Shown here piece after piece: positions 36,441 to 49,444 of a stretch of DNA of 64,000 nucleotides (position 1 is the first letter of the stretch; each line of letters opens with the position of its first letter). The position numbers and the translations under genes were made by a program. The DNA is from Owenia fusiformis. Its lineage: Eukaryota > Annelida > Polychaeta > Sabellida > Oweniidae. The DNA is taken from the NCBI GenBank assembly GCA_903813345.2, contig CAIIXF020000008.1, positions 22,864,822 to 22,928,821 of the forward strand. The letters run 5' to 3'. The notes beneath the pieces are model-generated. The model had not been told where the DNA came from. It saw nothing but the letters and a program-made list of their open reading frames with translations, and did no database searches.

Positions 36441-38200
36441 GGAAGGCCAAGGGCATTCTTAGTTTGGCAGCTAGAATATTATAGTACGTGATCCTAGCGT
36501 TAAGTGTCATGCCGCATTATGAGCAACCATGACTTTGTTAGTTCTTTTGCGAAGAACATATTAATGTTAGTTGAAATCAGAATGATGTGATGAGTATCCG
36601 AGTGATTATTCCTTAGTGCATATTTTATGTCTAACAACAAAACAATCAATTAGAAACAATATAAGGTTAAGTAGGCGTGGTTTATTTCGTTATCCATAAA
36701 CCAAACTTATTAAAATAAGTTCAAATTTATCTCTAACAACAAAACAACCAATTAGAAACAAGAAAATATGAATTTTTAATTCTGAATACAAATATTTACA
36801 ATCAACTATTAATTGGCTTTATTCCCTATGCCTCAAAAAATGTACATTGAAAAATGATAGCTAAGGAGACAATCGGTGCTAGAGTTGAGACCATGCGCGG
36901 GGTCCTCCAGCCAGCTCTGCAGAACTGTGGCCCTGCGGGACCGTGATTGTCTTATCAGCTAGATAAGTCGCTTTGCGAACATGAATGTTTGAAATTGAAG
37001 ACAAATATGTACATAGAAAGCGATGTTTATTTACATAATTGACCCGGGATAAATGAACTGGTTTATCTTGAAGCATCTGCAATATCATTAAAATGTAATG
37101 AATTGCAGTTGGGGAAGAATGAGTTGAAATGAATAATTGCCAAACCATGTGCGAAGCAGATATTTCACCGTGAATTTTTTTAGTGAAAACCCCAATTGTA
37201 ATAGAAGTTGATTGATTTTGGGTTTGTAGGTTAGGTGATAAAACATGATACGATCATTGCTACATTCAATTTGGGATTGATCTAACTTTTATTGACATAA
37301 GAATATCAATATTATTCACACTGGTGATCCACACTCTCATGATTTCAGTCAAATGTCAAAAGTGGGTTATTATTATATACAATGCACATTTACAAAGCCT
37401 TGCGTGACTTAGTCAATTCTTTTTGGGCATCTTAGGTAACATTTGCAAGAGTTCGGATGTACCTCCTGTAGCTGTCGGAAGACCACCGACAAAGTGTTTT
37501 TATAAGATGGCCCTCGAGGCGAGCCGATGCGCATTCCGTACTTGTACCGATTCTGAATGAATGACCACTATAATTGTTGAAACATATCACAAATGGGATA
37601 AGGTGGTATATAAAGTATGATATGAAACGATCCCGTGATAAAGGCTGTACTCCTTTTGTAATGTAATAGTGACTTTTTACATTGGGGAAACGGTTCAACC
37701 AAATATAAATAAACAAAGCAACATGTAAGAAGCGTGTTTGACCCTAAACCCGAAGACATTCATATTCATAACTAATAACAAATTTAAGCTTGGAAAAGAA
37801 TGAAAATGATCAAAAAGCAAGCTAAATGTACAATGTGAAAGACCACTCAGGTGTATCTTCATATTTAAAAAAAAAACAGTTCAAATGAGGTCGTGAATAA
37901 GTCTAGCCAAGGAGAAACCGTTTTTAAAACTGAAAAGTAAACTTTACAAAAATTTACGCAATGTGTCATTTTTATAAAGCACCACCCATGTACTTTTTAT
38001 ACCAAAGAAAATCTCAGTTTTCCTTGCCAAAACAATATAGATTTATGGGTTCGATATCTAAAGTTCGAAGGAGAAAGTCAAGATACTAGACTATACTGCG
38101 GACCCTTCGGGATGCAATCGAGGTCTATGAATATTCAACTGAATCGAAGTGACATCTATAATAGATAGATGAATACATACATAAGGACTTGCGGCTGTGT
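36441..38200. other. No gene recognised
   Basis: About 1.8 kb of intergenic sequence. CTCTAACAACAAAACAA-like strings recur at about 36630 and 36730. No other structure seen. Confidence 0.45.
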
Positions 38201-38209
38201 CTAAGTATA

Positions 38210-38470
38210 TCTACGATTATGTAATCGTATACCCCAAAAAAATCCTTAGTGGTTTCGATGTTAACGTAGCAAATATATCCGATACGAACTAGATAAAAAT
38301 ACGTATAGTTAACTAATAAATAGTATACGATATGTCAATGCGTTTAGCATTTTTCTACGATAAACGTCGTTCACGTTCGTATACGATTTTATTGACATGT
38401 TTAGAAATCGTGTACATAATATCAAAATCGTATACACTAATCGTAGTAAATACCATGAAATCGTACGTAG
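38210..38470. repeat. ATCGTATAC-rich block
   Basis: Short palindromic ATCGTATACGAT-type strings (38218, 38325, 38375, 38427) match those at 26590-26870 and in the 77-bp array at 28920. Overlapping open frames on both strands here are explained by this repeat. Confidence 0.45.
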
Positions 38471-38870
38471 GGGTTTTGAGACAGAAAGTAAACCATACAT
38501 CGGAGAAATACAAGAAGTTGAATGGAGAGTACATGCAACTGAAATAGCCTCTGGTAACAAAGGCGAGGAATCAGGGAGGTCACGATACACTTTTTTAAAA
38601 TACTTTGTTTTGATGTCAGAAATAGGATTAAAATATTGCTAATTCTCAAAAACTTCTTTCAATTTTGTTTACAAACATTGCTGACTGTAAAGTTTTACAA
38701 CATAAGTCTAGCCAATATACCCTAGTTTCCTTGGTTCACAAATAGGGGTCGGGATTTATTGGAAAGGTCTATTCTGTCCCTCAAAGTGTGAATTGAGAGC
38801 AGGACGGTAATACCCGGGGATCGAACTATTACACACTGTGTTCCAGTTTAACGTGTAACGTAACCTCCCT

Positions 38871-40135
38871 ATTGATCACTAGTCAGTATCAAGATGCGCC
38901 AACGACCGTTACCTTCTCATCTAAGATGGTGGACGGAAAATGTCGATTTCGATATTTTTGGTTTTCGTCGAATTAAACTTCTTTATAATACTCCAATACG
39001 CGATAACGTTTAGTTTAGTTCAGTTTAGTTACCTCCCGTGTGGCGAGCTCTCATGTATGGTACAACTTCGTCTACATCCGGGTTCTTTCGCATTGGATTA
39101 CACAGGAGTTCTATTTTCAATGCCGCAATGCGACTCTATGAAACATTTATGTAGAGTTGCATTTGCACAAACAATAGATATGTATGTAATTAAGATACAT
39201 AACAAGGCTTTCTGAACTATAATCCCCAAATCCGAAAAAATCTGGAGTTGAAAATGAAATGAAAATGAAAATTTGTCCCTTCTAAAGCGATGCATCATGG
39301 GAGATATTTATGTAAATTACCACCTGAACTCTTATCGCGAATAGGAGTATTGACGTTATGCTTTGATATTTGAACTTGATAAGCTTTATATATCATGCAA
39401 ACTTTGGAGTATGACAACCTGTTCTTAAATCATACGAGGGCACCATAATTCAACTACTAGTATATGTTACACCACTTAAGGGAAGGTAACTGAGATTTTT
39501 GATTTTGCAAATGATACGATAACTGATCTGTGGTGATGCGGAACGTTATGAGAGTTTATAATCGAGGGCCAGATCACATAGCAAAGGTATATTACAAGTG
39601 GGGGCTCATATTATCTCGATTCCCAATTTCAACATCGACACCTGTCCCGACATTTAGTTCCCGTTTTTGATAAAAAAAATGTTGCTATCTGGGACGTCTA
39701 TTGCATGCTATCGTATCGTATGGTTCAGGATAAATGCTCCACTTTCCAACCGTAATGTACAAAATCTGCACATTATAGCGAAGTGCATCATTTTGGTCTG
39801 AAACAAAAAGATCTATATTATTAACTTCATACAGTAACCGCATCATTTTGGAAACAGACGTGTCAGTTATCGTAGCATGCACTTCCAGTAAACTTCCCTT
39901 AAGCGGTGTAACATATAGTTAAATGTTGGCGTCCACTTTTGATTTACGAACGAACGGTCACACTCCAACGTTTCCATGTAAGGCTTATCAAGCTCAAATA
40001 TCAAAACATTACGTCGATTATAATGTAGTTTAATTCGCCGAAAACCAAAATTATCAAAATCGACACTTTCCATCCGCCATCTTAGATGAGAAGGTAACGG
40101 CCGTTACCGCATCTTGATACTAACTAATGATTAAT
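38871..40135 (-). mobile_element. Inverted-repeat element with a frameshifted open frame starting in one arm
   Basis: About 120-bp imperfect inverted arms (38871-38990 and 40020-40135) share AGTATCAAGATGCG, CTTCTCATCTAAGATGG and TTTTGGTTTTCG. On the minus strand a frame starts at 40073 inside the right arm (MESVDFDNFGFRRIKLHYN) and, with one frameshift near 39875, continues to 39685 through MMRLLYEVNNIDLFVSDQND. The left arm keeps the same start peptide (ENVDFDIFGFRRIKL) with some changes. The protein is not recognised. Confidence 0.6.
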
Positions 40136-42517
40136 TAAATTGAGGATTTGGTCTTCTCAGCGAAGTTAATCGTCAACTGGACTTGATATGGCGATGATTC
40201 AGGCTACAGTATATCTCATGAAATCATGAAACAATAGAAATCTCCTCTTGACACGCATATCGAGCTCCTTTGACAGAGTAGGCTGGTCCTACGAATATGA
40301 ATGAACCTCAGTTTTGCACAAAATTTCAATATCAGTATGTGACACTTCAGTTAATATTTGTTGATTGAAATTCAGATTCGTGTTTGACTATTATGATGTT
40401 ATGCATCAGTAATTTTTACCATCAATTGATAATGGAATTCATTACTTTTATGTTTTCTCGAGTAATATTCGTCACACATGATGTATTTGGTAACTCAATT
40501 ATTCCTTTTACGTCAATTTTCCGTGTAACAGATAGTAAATGACGTAGCCAGTCAAATGTTGATATCATTTCAGAAACTTAAGTTCAACCGGGTCAGTGGT
40601 TGGGGTCTCCCATCCGAAAAAAAATCTCTTAAATCTCTAAATCTCGATTTTCTGCCTAATTTTAGATTGTTGCTTTTAAGCAATCTTATGATTGCCCTCG
40701 TTGGAAGACTCCTAGGGAAAATTTTCCGGTTTTGTACCAAATATGCAAGCACCAATTTTGGAATGTACTCTAGCAAGCTGTACTATTAACTTAATCGTCT
40801 TTTAGAATGTAGACCTTGTCGTTGCTGTAGATTAAATCAATGCCCCAACAAGACCACAGTACTCAGGTCCCTCGAAGGACCATTGTAGTAGGTTAATGAA
40901 ACCCTAGAAGAAAATAGCTAAGATCAGAAAGACAAATAAAAATTACAACGACAAATGGAGACTGTGGTACCGCGAGCCTTCAAATGATTAAAAAGTTCAA
41001 AATAAAATCCATATATTACTGATTTAGCTTACTTTCCAAATGTACAATTTTCAATTTGATTTATACATACACCATTTCGCCGTCGGTGTATGAATTTAAG
41101 ATGTTCTGTTGCGATAGTGATATGAGTTCTTCCTGTACTTCATTCTAGTTGTTCATAATAAGAGTTCTATAGCTAGTTCTTTGTTTTAGTTGTTAAACAG
41201 AAAATATATTTGTGCTGAAAATGGGTAGGACTTGATCAGCCGGTCACAAAAACGGAATCGCGTTTCGTAACAAAATGGCTTAGACCGGCAAACACCTTTT
41301 TATTTTCATGATCAACAGATCAATGATTTCACGAAATATAGGGAGAACCTTTACGACCTTTTTGTACATATTTCGGTGCCTTTACCATATTAACACGTTA
41401 CCCGTAAATCAATTATCAAAACACATTGCGTTTATCTCAGTATACTAGAATGTTTTACGTTTCTGCAAGAACACAAGGAGGTCAGTTTCATGTTGCACTG
41501 CTGACACGTCCACCCGCGAAACTAATACTAATGGATCTATTTATCCCCATCATTAAAATGTTTCTAATTAGCTTGTTCTTAGTATGACTATGATAAAACA
41601 ACTGTTTTGTTATTATAACTACAAAGCTAGTGATATATCCTCAAAAAACATAATTTATTAAAAAGAACCTGCCTACCTTCTGAAATATTGTTAATTTCGC
41701 GGACTCATGTGACAGCTTTGACGTATGGGACTAAGTTGTTCTGACGCCGAATTTGAAAGTTATGGTCGCGACCTAAGGTAGAGCTGCATCAAAGACGTAA
41801 AATTTCTGCTATGAAAATGAAATCAGTTTTGTCGCGAAACTGACACGACGTGCTTTATACACCCGATATCATGATAATATGGACTTTTCAAAATGTTAGC
41901 TTTCGTAAAGAGTGGCCAGCCTTCGGTAAGGTAGCGTTAGTATAAGCTAAATCGAGTAAAACGGTTTATACCATCTTTAACCGTTCCGTTTACGTTTACG
42001 TCAGATTTTGGCGTCTGTCGAAGTATTGAGATTCTTTTTATATCTCATGGAAAATGGGGAATATTGGCCGTTGTTAAATTGGTTTGAAATCTCGTTAAAT
42101 CTCGCTGAATCCTCATTGACACAATGATAAAAAAAGTCATTAACTCGTTTAAGGTTCACTATACAGTTAAATATCAATTCAAATTGACATACTTGATATA
42201 TGTTTAGAGTTTTGATAGTTTTCTATATATGTTCTATGTATATCATTCTGGGCCTACCAACACCCCGCGCTGCCATATATTTATCTATTTCTCTTTCTTT
42301 ATCTAGCAAATGTTTAATTTCCCGGTCAAAGACTTCGCCATTTTGTTATACCGAAACGGATCCGTTACCTATACCTGGATAATCACAGCTCAATAATCAT
42401 GAGTAGCCGGAGGTATTAGATATTCAGAAAGAATCATGAATAAATCATAAATTCTGATTTACATTAATTTAGTAGATGAAACAATTATTTTTAGCACTAC
42501 TTTTATAGACTTCTGTA
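40136..42517. other. Upstream region of gene 2, no gene recognised
   Basis: About 2.4 kb before the candidate TATA box. It has chance frames only. Any proximal regulatory sites of gene 2 would be here, but no motif could be defended by eye. Confidence 0.45.
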
Positions 42518-42555
42518 TATATAAATAGCAATGAGTGGACACAGCATCATTACAT
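42518..42555 (+). promoter_or_regulatory. Candidate core promoter of gene 2 (TATA box and initiator)
   Basis: TATATAAA at 42518-42525 is followed 31 bases downstream by TCATTAC (42547-42553), which fits an initiator with the start at A42549. A perfect splice donor lies 35 bases further on. The first coding exon of gene 2 at 53731 begins with an acceptor 10 bases before its ATG, so gene 2 needs a non-coding first exon. This is the best candidate I found. The link across 11 kb is inference. Confidence 0.5.
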
Positions 42556-42583
42556 TTTCGCAACTCAGCTTGGAACTTACAAG
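42549..42583 (+). other. Candidate non-coding first exon of gene 2 (5' UTR)
   Basis: About 35 nt from the proposed start to AAG|gtaagt at 42584, the strongest donor match in the neighbourhood. It has no ATG. Joined to the exon at 53731 it would give a leader of about 45 nt before the initiator ATG at 53741. The spacing TATA, initiator, donor supports it. No transcript evidence is available. Confidence 0.45.
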
Positions 42584-45039
42584 GTAAGTTGATTTTACAT
42601 ATAGTTTTACGCTAACAACTTTATATCACGGTTTATGTTTAAGTATTCAGAATAATGTAGGTATAGTCTATAACACGATTACTTTTATACTTTATTGACT
42701 TTAATCTTTTAAATTCAAGGATCGGGATGGTAATTGATTCAGGTTGCGACTACTTTTTTTATGTTTAAAAGGCGCTCTTATTTCGAAATAGAACTGAAGG
42801 ATTGTAGAGTCTGAAAACATTATTCAAAAATTGTTCCATTATTTCCACATTGTCACAATGGCATTTAGCTGATATTGAGAAATCAGAGGTTGAAGATCTG
42901 GGACTTTAGTAGTTTCAATGTTTTCTCATGGGTAATCATGTGTCATGTAGGCCTTGCAGAGCAAAAATCACTGATGAACAGTAAATAATGACACATCTTT
43001 TTATGGTTTCTTGTTTTTGAAGTATCAAAATAACCATGAAAACTGAATTATTATTCACTTCCATTTGTTATTGTCTCATATGCCACCCTATGATTAGTGA
43101 TCGTACCAGTTTCGAATGGCGCTGGTGACGACGATACACGACGCTTAAAAACCAAAGAATATTAGTACCATACTTTTTGAAATTGTGTTATTATAGCATA
43201 TGATAAGGTGATGATACTGTCAGATTTTATGCTGTTTTAGAAGTGAAAGATGTCGAATTATGCTTGCCGTTTGTTTTCAATCCAATAAAACGCATAATTG
43301 AGATAAAACAGTTGTTTAAAGATACAATTTGAATCAACCGCAATAAATTACGATCAAATGTTATCAAAATTGTCAAAATGTCAATAATTCCTGATCGATG
43401 ACACACAAAGATATATGTACATATATGAAGTTTTTATGTTTTATTCTGGAGACAATTTCCAACATGGAAAAAAAGTATTTTAACGAAATTCCTAATTTTG
43501 ATAGGCTTTTTTCGAAAACACTCCACTGTCAATAAAATACAGGTTTTTGCTTGAAAATTGAACTTTTAACGTCATTTCAGAGATTGTCAGCTTTTGAAAT
43601 TGTTGGCCGCCGAAAGTATTTCCAGATGTATTTGATGCCATATTAATTATGGCTGATGGCTGTTGTTCCTTTTTGTCATATTTAATAATATTATAAAAAC
43701 TTACATTAGCACGCGGTACTAACTCACCGGGGCAAAAAAGAAAAGCTTCCAAATATGACATCAAACTGATGTCATATTTGGAATCTACATGTAGAATTAC
43801 ATCTAGAAATGTGGTATTGAAAATTTAATTTTCTTTGAAAATGTGACTTCTAGGTCGGGGGAATTCCCCATAGAGCCCATGTTGTAAAATCACAAAAAGT
43901 GAAATATCTTTTCTTGTGTTGGACAGATAATATTTTCTTTTACTGGGCATATTTTAATTTGTATAACCATCAGATACAAAAGGGTAGTATGAAAAGTGAA
44001 CCACTAAAACTGATGAATATTCAAGTTAAGGGAATATTGTAATACCCTGCCATGTTATTTCCCCCGACAAGCCACCTGGTGGCGAAACTACTCGCATCTG
44101 AGTAATTGAAGATGTTTTAAATGCATTGATTCGCTTTCTATCGAAACAAGTTTTTAACAGTATGCTGCAAAATGATACCATCGACCACACTCACTTTCCA
44201 GGGGTAGGGTACTATAAAGTCACATTAAAAATCATAAATAGTACATTATCATTATTATAGTTGTATTACAATATCAAACAAAGTTTGAACTAGATTTTAG
44301 AAAACAATTTTGAGCTATTTAAGCTGCCATCTTTTGCTGGAAGCTACAAATATAAAATAGGTGAGACTTAAAAATGACTATTTAATGACACTTTAAAGCC
44401 CATCACCTTATATTTTCTTACACCTACTAGGTTACTCTAACATACCGTATTGCCAAAAGTTACTTTTTGCAACCTTCCGGCAAAAGTGTCTAGTGAAAAC
44501 ATGACTGCATCATTTAACATGTCCGAGGTACTAAATGTGCAACAAAATGATAAAAATACAGGGTGGTCCAAAAAAGTGGCCCCCTGCAACAGGCTATATT
44601 TTCCTTAATACATGCATGAATTTGCTCATATTATCACATCTTGTAGAGAAAGGTCTAACATTTTTGTTGACACCATAATTTAAACTTAAACAAACATGCC
44701 TCAAATAAGATTTTGTGCAAAATTTTACCGATGTGATTGACGGAAATTGTTGATACACATTAGATGATCTTAAAAAACTTTCAGTGAGAGATTATAAGTT
44801 TAAACCCTACCATATGACAAATGGGACACTATTTGAGCAGAAAACACATTTCACACTTCTATTGACCATTTTGAAGCTGTTTTAACCATTCAACATTTTA
44901 GAGGTATGTTATCTACACAAACAGGTAGAGGGGAGCAAAGTTACCCCTTGTGACCCAAAATCTGAGAAGCCCTTCATACAAAATCTTACAAAAATCAAAA
45001 GGAAATTTAATATTCAGTGTTTTGAGCCATATTTCATTA

Positions 45040-47785
45040 GAATTGGAATTTTTAATGTGCATTTTACTACTACAGGGTAACCATAGTTTTGGTAATGGTT
45101 TACTAATTTTAAAAGCATATCTTCTAGCATGTGTATCAAGCGGAAGTAATACAATAAGTGAGTTATCATTAATTGGAATGGTATTATTATATTCCTTATA
45201 AATGATGACAAAAAGGCAAAATCAATCATATCACATACTACTTGTAGTTCTTACCATCAAATCGATCTGTTATAATGCATATTAAACAATATGGCAGTAG
45301 ATCTTCAAATTCAAGAATTGAGCTGAATTGTAAGATAATAGATAAATTGCTAATCCCTTATAACTGTATAATCCCTTTCTCTGAATCATACTAAATTATA
45401 ATATTTCGGTATGCTTATTTTAGCTGCTGTAGTTTAGGTCACTTGATGAGATATTCAGTAACATGCTGTCACTAGAGACAAAGCTTGACACTAAATAATC
45501 ACTCGAAATAAACGATATGAATTCTTCATATTTTCTTATTTTGTAATACATCCATTCTTGAAAATTAGCATTCAAAGCTTTTCAATGCAATCATGAATTT
45601 AGTGATCTGACCCTTAAAATACTTTTCAGGGGGAATAGTTTGTCCACATGTAGCCCTTAGGTGTAGCATCTTTTTCAAGCCATATTTTCCTAGGCCTGCT
45701 GGAATACCTATTTCAGTGTGCAAGTTTAGCATTGTTTTCCCATTGATCATTTGAGTTCTCATGTCAATAACATATGGAAATAAAAATGATAGAGTAGTTT
45801 ATTTTATTGTAAAAAATCAAAAATAAAACAAGGTTTGGTCAGGAAGGGAACAGGTGAAATCCTTGGGATATATGAGTTAATTAATTATAAGTTAGAAACA
45901 TATTCATGTTTCTACAATTTAGGGTAACCCTGTGTATTATTCTACTGTGCATGGTTATACCCATGCAAAATATTACAAAATGTTATTTACTTGTTATCAT
46001 CTTTCAATGTGACAACATCAGTCTTATCTTCAAATTTGTATATAATAGTTTGCCTGTAAGGTTGGACAAGCTGTCTATTACGTTGATAGTATAATATGTT
46101 GATTTTGCAAAGCTCTTATGGGCTAATTCTACAATATGTACAGTAACATATATGTAAGGGTACCAGTATGTAGTCCAGTATGTAGTAAACAAAGAAGTAT
46201 TTTGGTCAACTCAATACATCTGATAAACACTACATGAAGTGTTTTCTATGCAATGATTATATACAGGCTGCTTATTCATTGTAACTGCGAATTTCAAAAG
46301 CTTCCAAATTGTGTGGAATAGAGCATGCAATGTTTTTCAGTTTCAAGCAGGTTTTAGTACATTCTGACCAATTGTATTTTCAGACTTATTCATTTCATGA
46401 TTATGTAATAATGACCTGCTTATCTGTTTAAAGATATGCTAGGCAGATAAGTAGGTCAGTATTACATAATCATGAAATGAATAAGTCTGAAAATACAATT
46501 GGTCAGAATGTACTAAAACCTGCTTGAAACTGAAAAACATTGCATGCTCTATTCCACACAATTTGGAGGCTTTTGAAATTCGCAGTAACAATGAATTAGT
46601 GCCTGTTTATAATCATTGCATAGAAAACACTTCATGTAGTGTTTATCAGATGTATTGAGTTGACCAAAATACTCCTCCTTTGTTTACTATATACTGGACT
46701 ACATACTGGCACCCTTACATATATGTTACTGTACATATTGTAGAATTAGCCCATAAGAGCTTTGCAAAATCAACATCTTATACAAGCAACGTAAAAGACG
46801 GCTTGCCCAACCTTAAAGGCAAACTATTATAGACAAATTTGAAGATAAGACTGATATTGTCATATCGAATTATGATAATAAGTAAATAATATTTTTGTAA
46901 TATTTTTGTAATATTTTGCACCGGTATAACCAGTCCCAGTAGAATAAAACACAGGTTACCCTAAATTGTAGAAACATGAATATGTTTCTAACTTATAATT
47001 AATTAATTCATGGAATCCAAGGATTTCACCTGTTCCCTTCCTGCCCAAACCTTATTTTATTTGTGATTTCTTACAATAAAGTAAACTACTCTTTTTGACA
47101 TCTTATCATTTTTATTTCCACATAATATTGACGTGAGAACTCAAATGATCAATGGGAAAACAATGCTAAACTTGCACACTGAAATAGGTATTCCAGCAGG
47201 CCTAGGAAAATATGGCTAGAAAAAGATGCTACACGTCTACAGGTGAACAAACTATTCCCCCTGAAAAGTATTTTAAGGGTCAGATCACTAAATTCATGAT
47301 TGTGTTGAAAAGCTGTTGAAAATAATTGTGTTGAAGAATTAATATTTAGCATGTTACTGAATATCTCATCAAGTGACCTAAACTACAGCAGCTAAATTAG
47401 AATAATTATATAAGCATATCGAAATATTATAATTCAGTATGATTCGGAGAAGGGGATTATAGAGTTATAAGGGATTAGTAATTTATTTATTATCTCACAA
47501 TTTAGCTCAATTCTTGAATTTGAAGATCTATTGCCATATTGTTTAAAATGCATTATAATCGATCGATCCGATGGTAAGAACTAGTATGTGATATGATCGA
47601 TTTTACCTTTTTGTCGTCATTGCTGAGGAATACAATAATACCATTCCAATGCATTAATGATAACTCACTTCTTGTATTACTTGTGCTTGATACACATGCT
47701 GGAAGATATGCTTTTAAAATTAGTAAACCATTACCAAAACTATGGTTACCCTGTAGTAGTGAGAGGCACATTAAAAATGAATATC
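45040..47785. repeat. 2.7-kb near-palindrome (inverted repeat with 17-bp loop)
   Basis: Two arms of about 1.35 kb face each other around a short loop at 46427-46443. Innermost, GACCTGCTTATCTG (46413-46426) pairs with CAGATAAGTAGGTC (46444-46457). Outermost, ACTACTACAGGGTAACC (about 45066) pairs with GGTTACCCTGTAGTAGT (47744-47760). A sampled 64-bp stretch near the centre differs at four or five positions, so identity is roughly 93%. Frames within the arms are short and broken. Confidence 0.85.
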
Positions 47786-48166
47786 ACCCCATTCAATCTA
47801 TTTTTACAGGTTTTTATGATTATTTCACATTTTTCTATATTTTGCGTAACCAGGATGGTGAGTTTTCTTCATTTTTCTTCAAACATTTCGCCTTACCAAT
47901 ATTTATTATAACTGTCAATTTCAAGAAAATCGCACCGTTACGTTTGAAAATAATTCAAATTGTGTCGTTTTTCCCATCGAGCTCCATTATAAAAATGGAA
48001 TTTTCAAACTTAATATTTTAAAATTCTACGTGGTGAAAAGTTGCGTATTGAGTAGTTGGTTAATGTTATGGTGTTAAAAATTCAAAACAAAAAGGAATAA
48101 AGAAAAAATGCCACAGAGAAGTCTCAATAGAGTCTCTTTAACATGTCTTTAAAATACATGTGTATG

Positions 48167-48847
48167 CACCCTTGGTATACGCAGCTAACGAAAATTGACC
48201 GGTACGGGTCAAAAGCTGGACCGGTACGGGTTAACGGTTTAGCCATAACTTGCTCAATATTGACTTCCTCGTGTCTAATTTGAAATATATGATTCCTCCC
48301 GATGCTTTCAAGTACCCCAATTTTTTACAGATTTTTAAACGGACCAAAACTCTCTAAATGCACATTTATGCTCTTTTCTCTCGAGAACGACTGTCTCATT
48401 TTCACGATAACTTTTATTTAGTACTTCTAACATATAAGATCTATTTTTCCCCATCAAGGTATGATGTAAATGACATGCTATTTACATCTTGTGAGTTTCA
48501 ATGACGCGCGTTTGACTTTATAAAAAATGCCAAACTATGTGACAAAGAATTTCCTCCTGCTTGCAGGGAGAAGACGGACTGGTTCGGGGCAATAGAAAAT
48601 GAGTCAGTCGTTCTCGAGAGAAAAGAGCATAAATGCGCATTTAGAGAGTTTTGGTCCGTTTAAAAATCTGTAAAAAATTGCGGTACTTAAAAGCATCGGG
48701 AGGCATCATATATTTCAAATTAGACACGAGGAAGTCAATATTAATCAAGTTATGGCTGTTTTAAATTCAAATAAAACCGTTAACCCGTACCGGTCCAGCT
48801 TTTGACCTGTACCGGTCAATTTTCGTTAGCTGGGTATACCAAGGGTG
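48167..48847. mobile_element. Long-TIR fold-back element with 5-bp target duplication
   Basis: Left arm 48167-48400 and right arm about 48596-48847 are inverted copies that start CACCCTTGGTATAC and carry ACCGGTACGGGT motifs and CTCGAGAACGACTG. The flanks are GTATG (48162-48166) and GTATG (48848-48852). The 195-bp centre has no open frame. Non-autonomous DNA element; superfamily unknown. Confidence 0.8.
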
Positions 48848-49444
48848 GTATGCTTATAAAACAAATTCATTTCTTCTTCAGCCTGTCCATTATATGGCTC
48901 AATAGGCCCACCTTCTGATCGGATTATCCGCTTAAGATTTGAAAGCCATTGGCATAATTGATGGATATCTGTGGAAGTACTATCCAACTCCAAATTATTC
49001 GTTCCTTCAGTTTGTCTACATCCCTAATGGGCTAGGGATCTCCATAGACCAACTGTTCTAAATGCGCCCAAGTATATACTACATGTAATCAACAGGATAG
49101 ACTCTATATATCAGTAAGCAAGAAGAATGACATTTGCGATAAAGGGCTACTCAAATCGAGATGACATTTTTCTGACCGACCCTGTTTTTGTTGAACGAGG
49201 AATAAAAATATACTCTGAATATTACTGAAATGAGGTGATAAAAAGGACTCCTCAAGGATATAAAAACATGTGAAAGAAATCTCATTTTCTGATAGGACAG
49301 TGCTCCATCACACAGGTCCAATGCTACCCTAGCTTTTTGGAGATTCGAAATGTCACCATCTCTAGCCCAGACAAATGGCTTACCACTGGCCGTCCAGATG
49401 CCAATACTGTACCATACTTGGGGGCATCTAGAACAGATGGTCTA

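Noticed and set aside
38309-38649. Frames open on both strands
   Set aside because: Explained by the ATCGTATAC-rich repeat; no domain or codon structure.
40556-40789. Open frames on both strands
   Set aside because: Short, no motif, no splice context; likely chance.
44570-44600. CAGGGTGGTCCAAAAAAGTG as a mariner-like left end
   Set aside because: It follows TA, but no inverted partner was found in the window, so no element could be bounded.
47593-48021. 142-codon plus-strand frame in the right arm of the palindrome
   Set aside because: The equivalent frame in the left arm is broken, and the frame crosses the arm boundary into unrelated AT-rich sequence.
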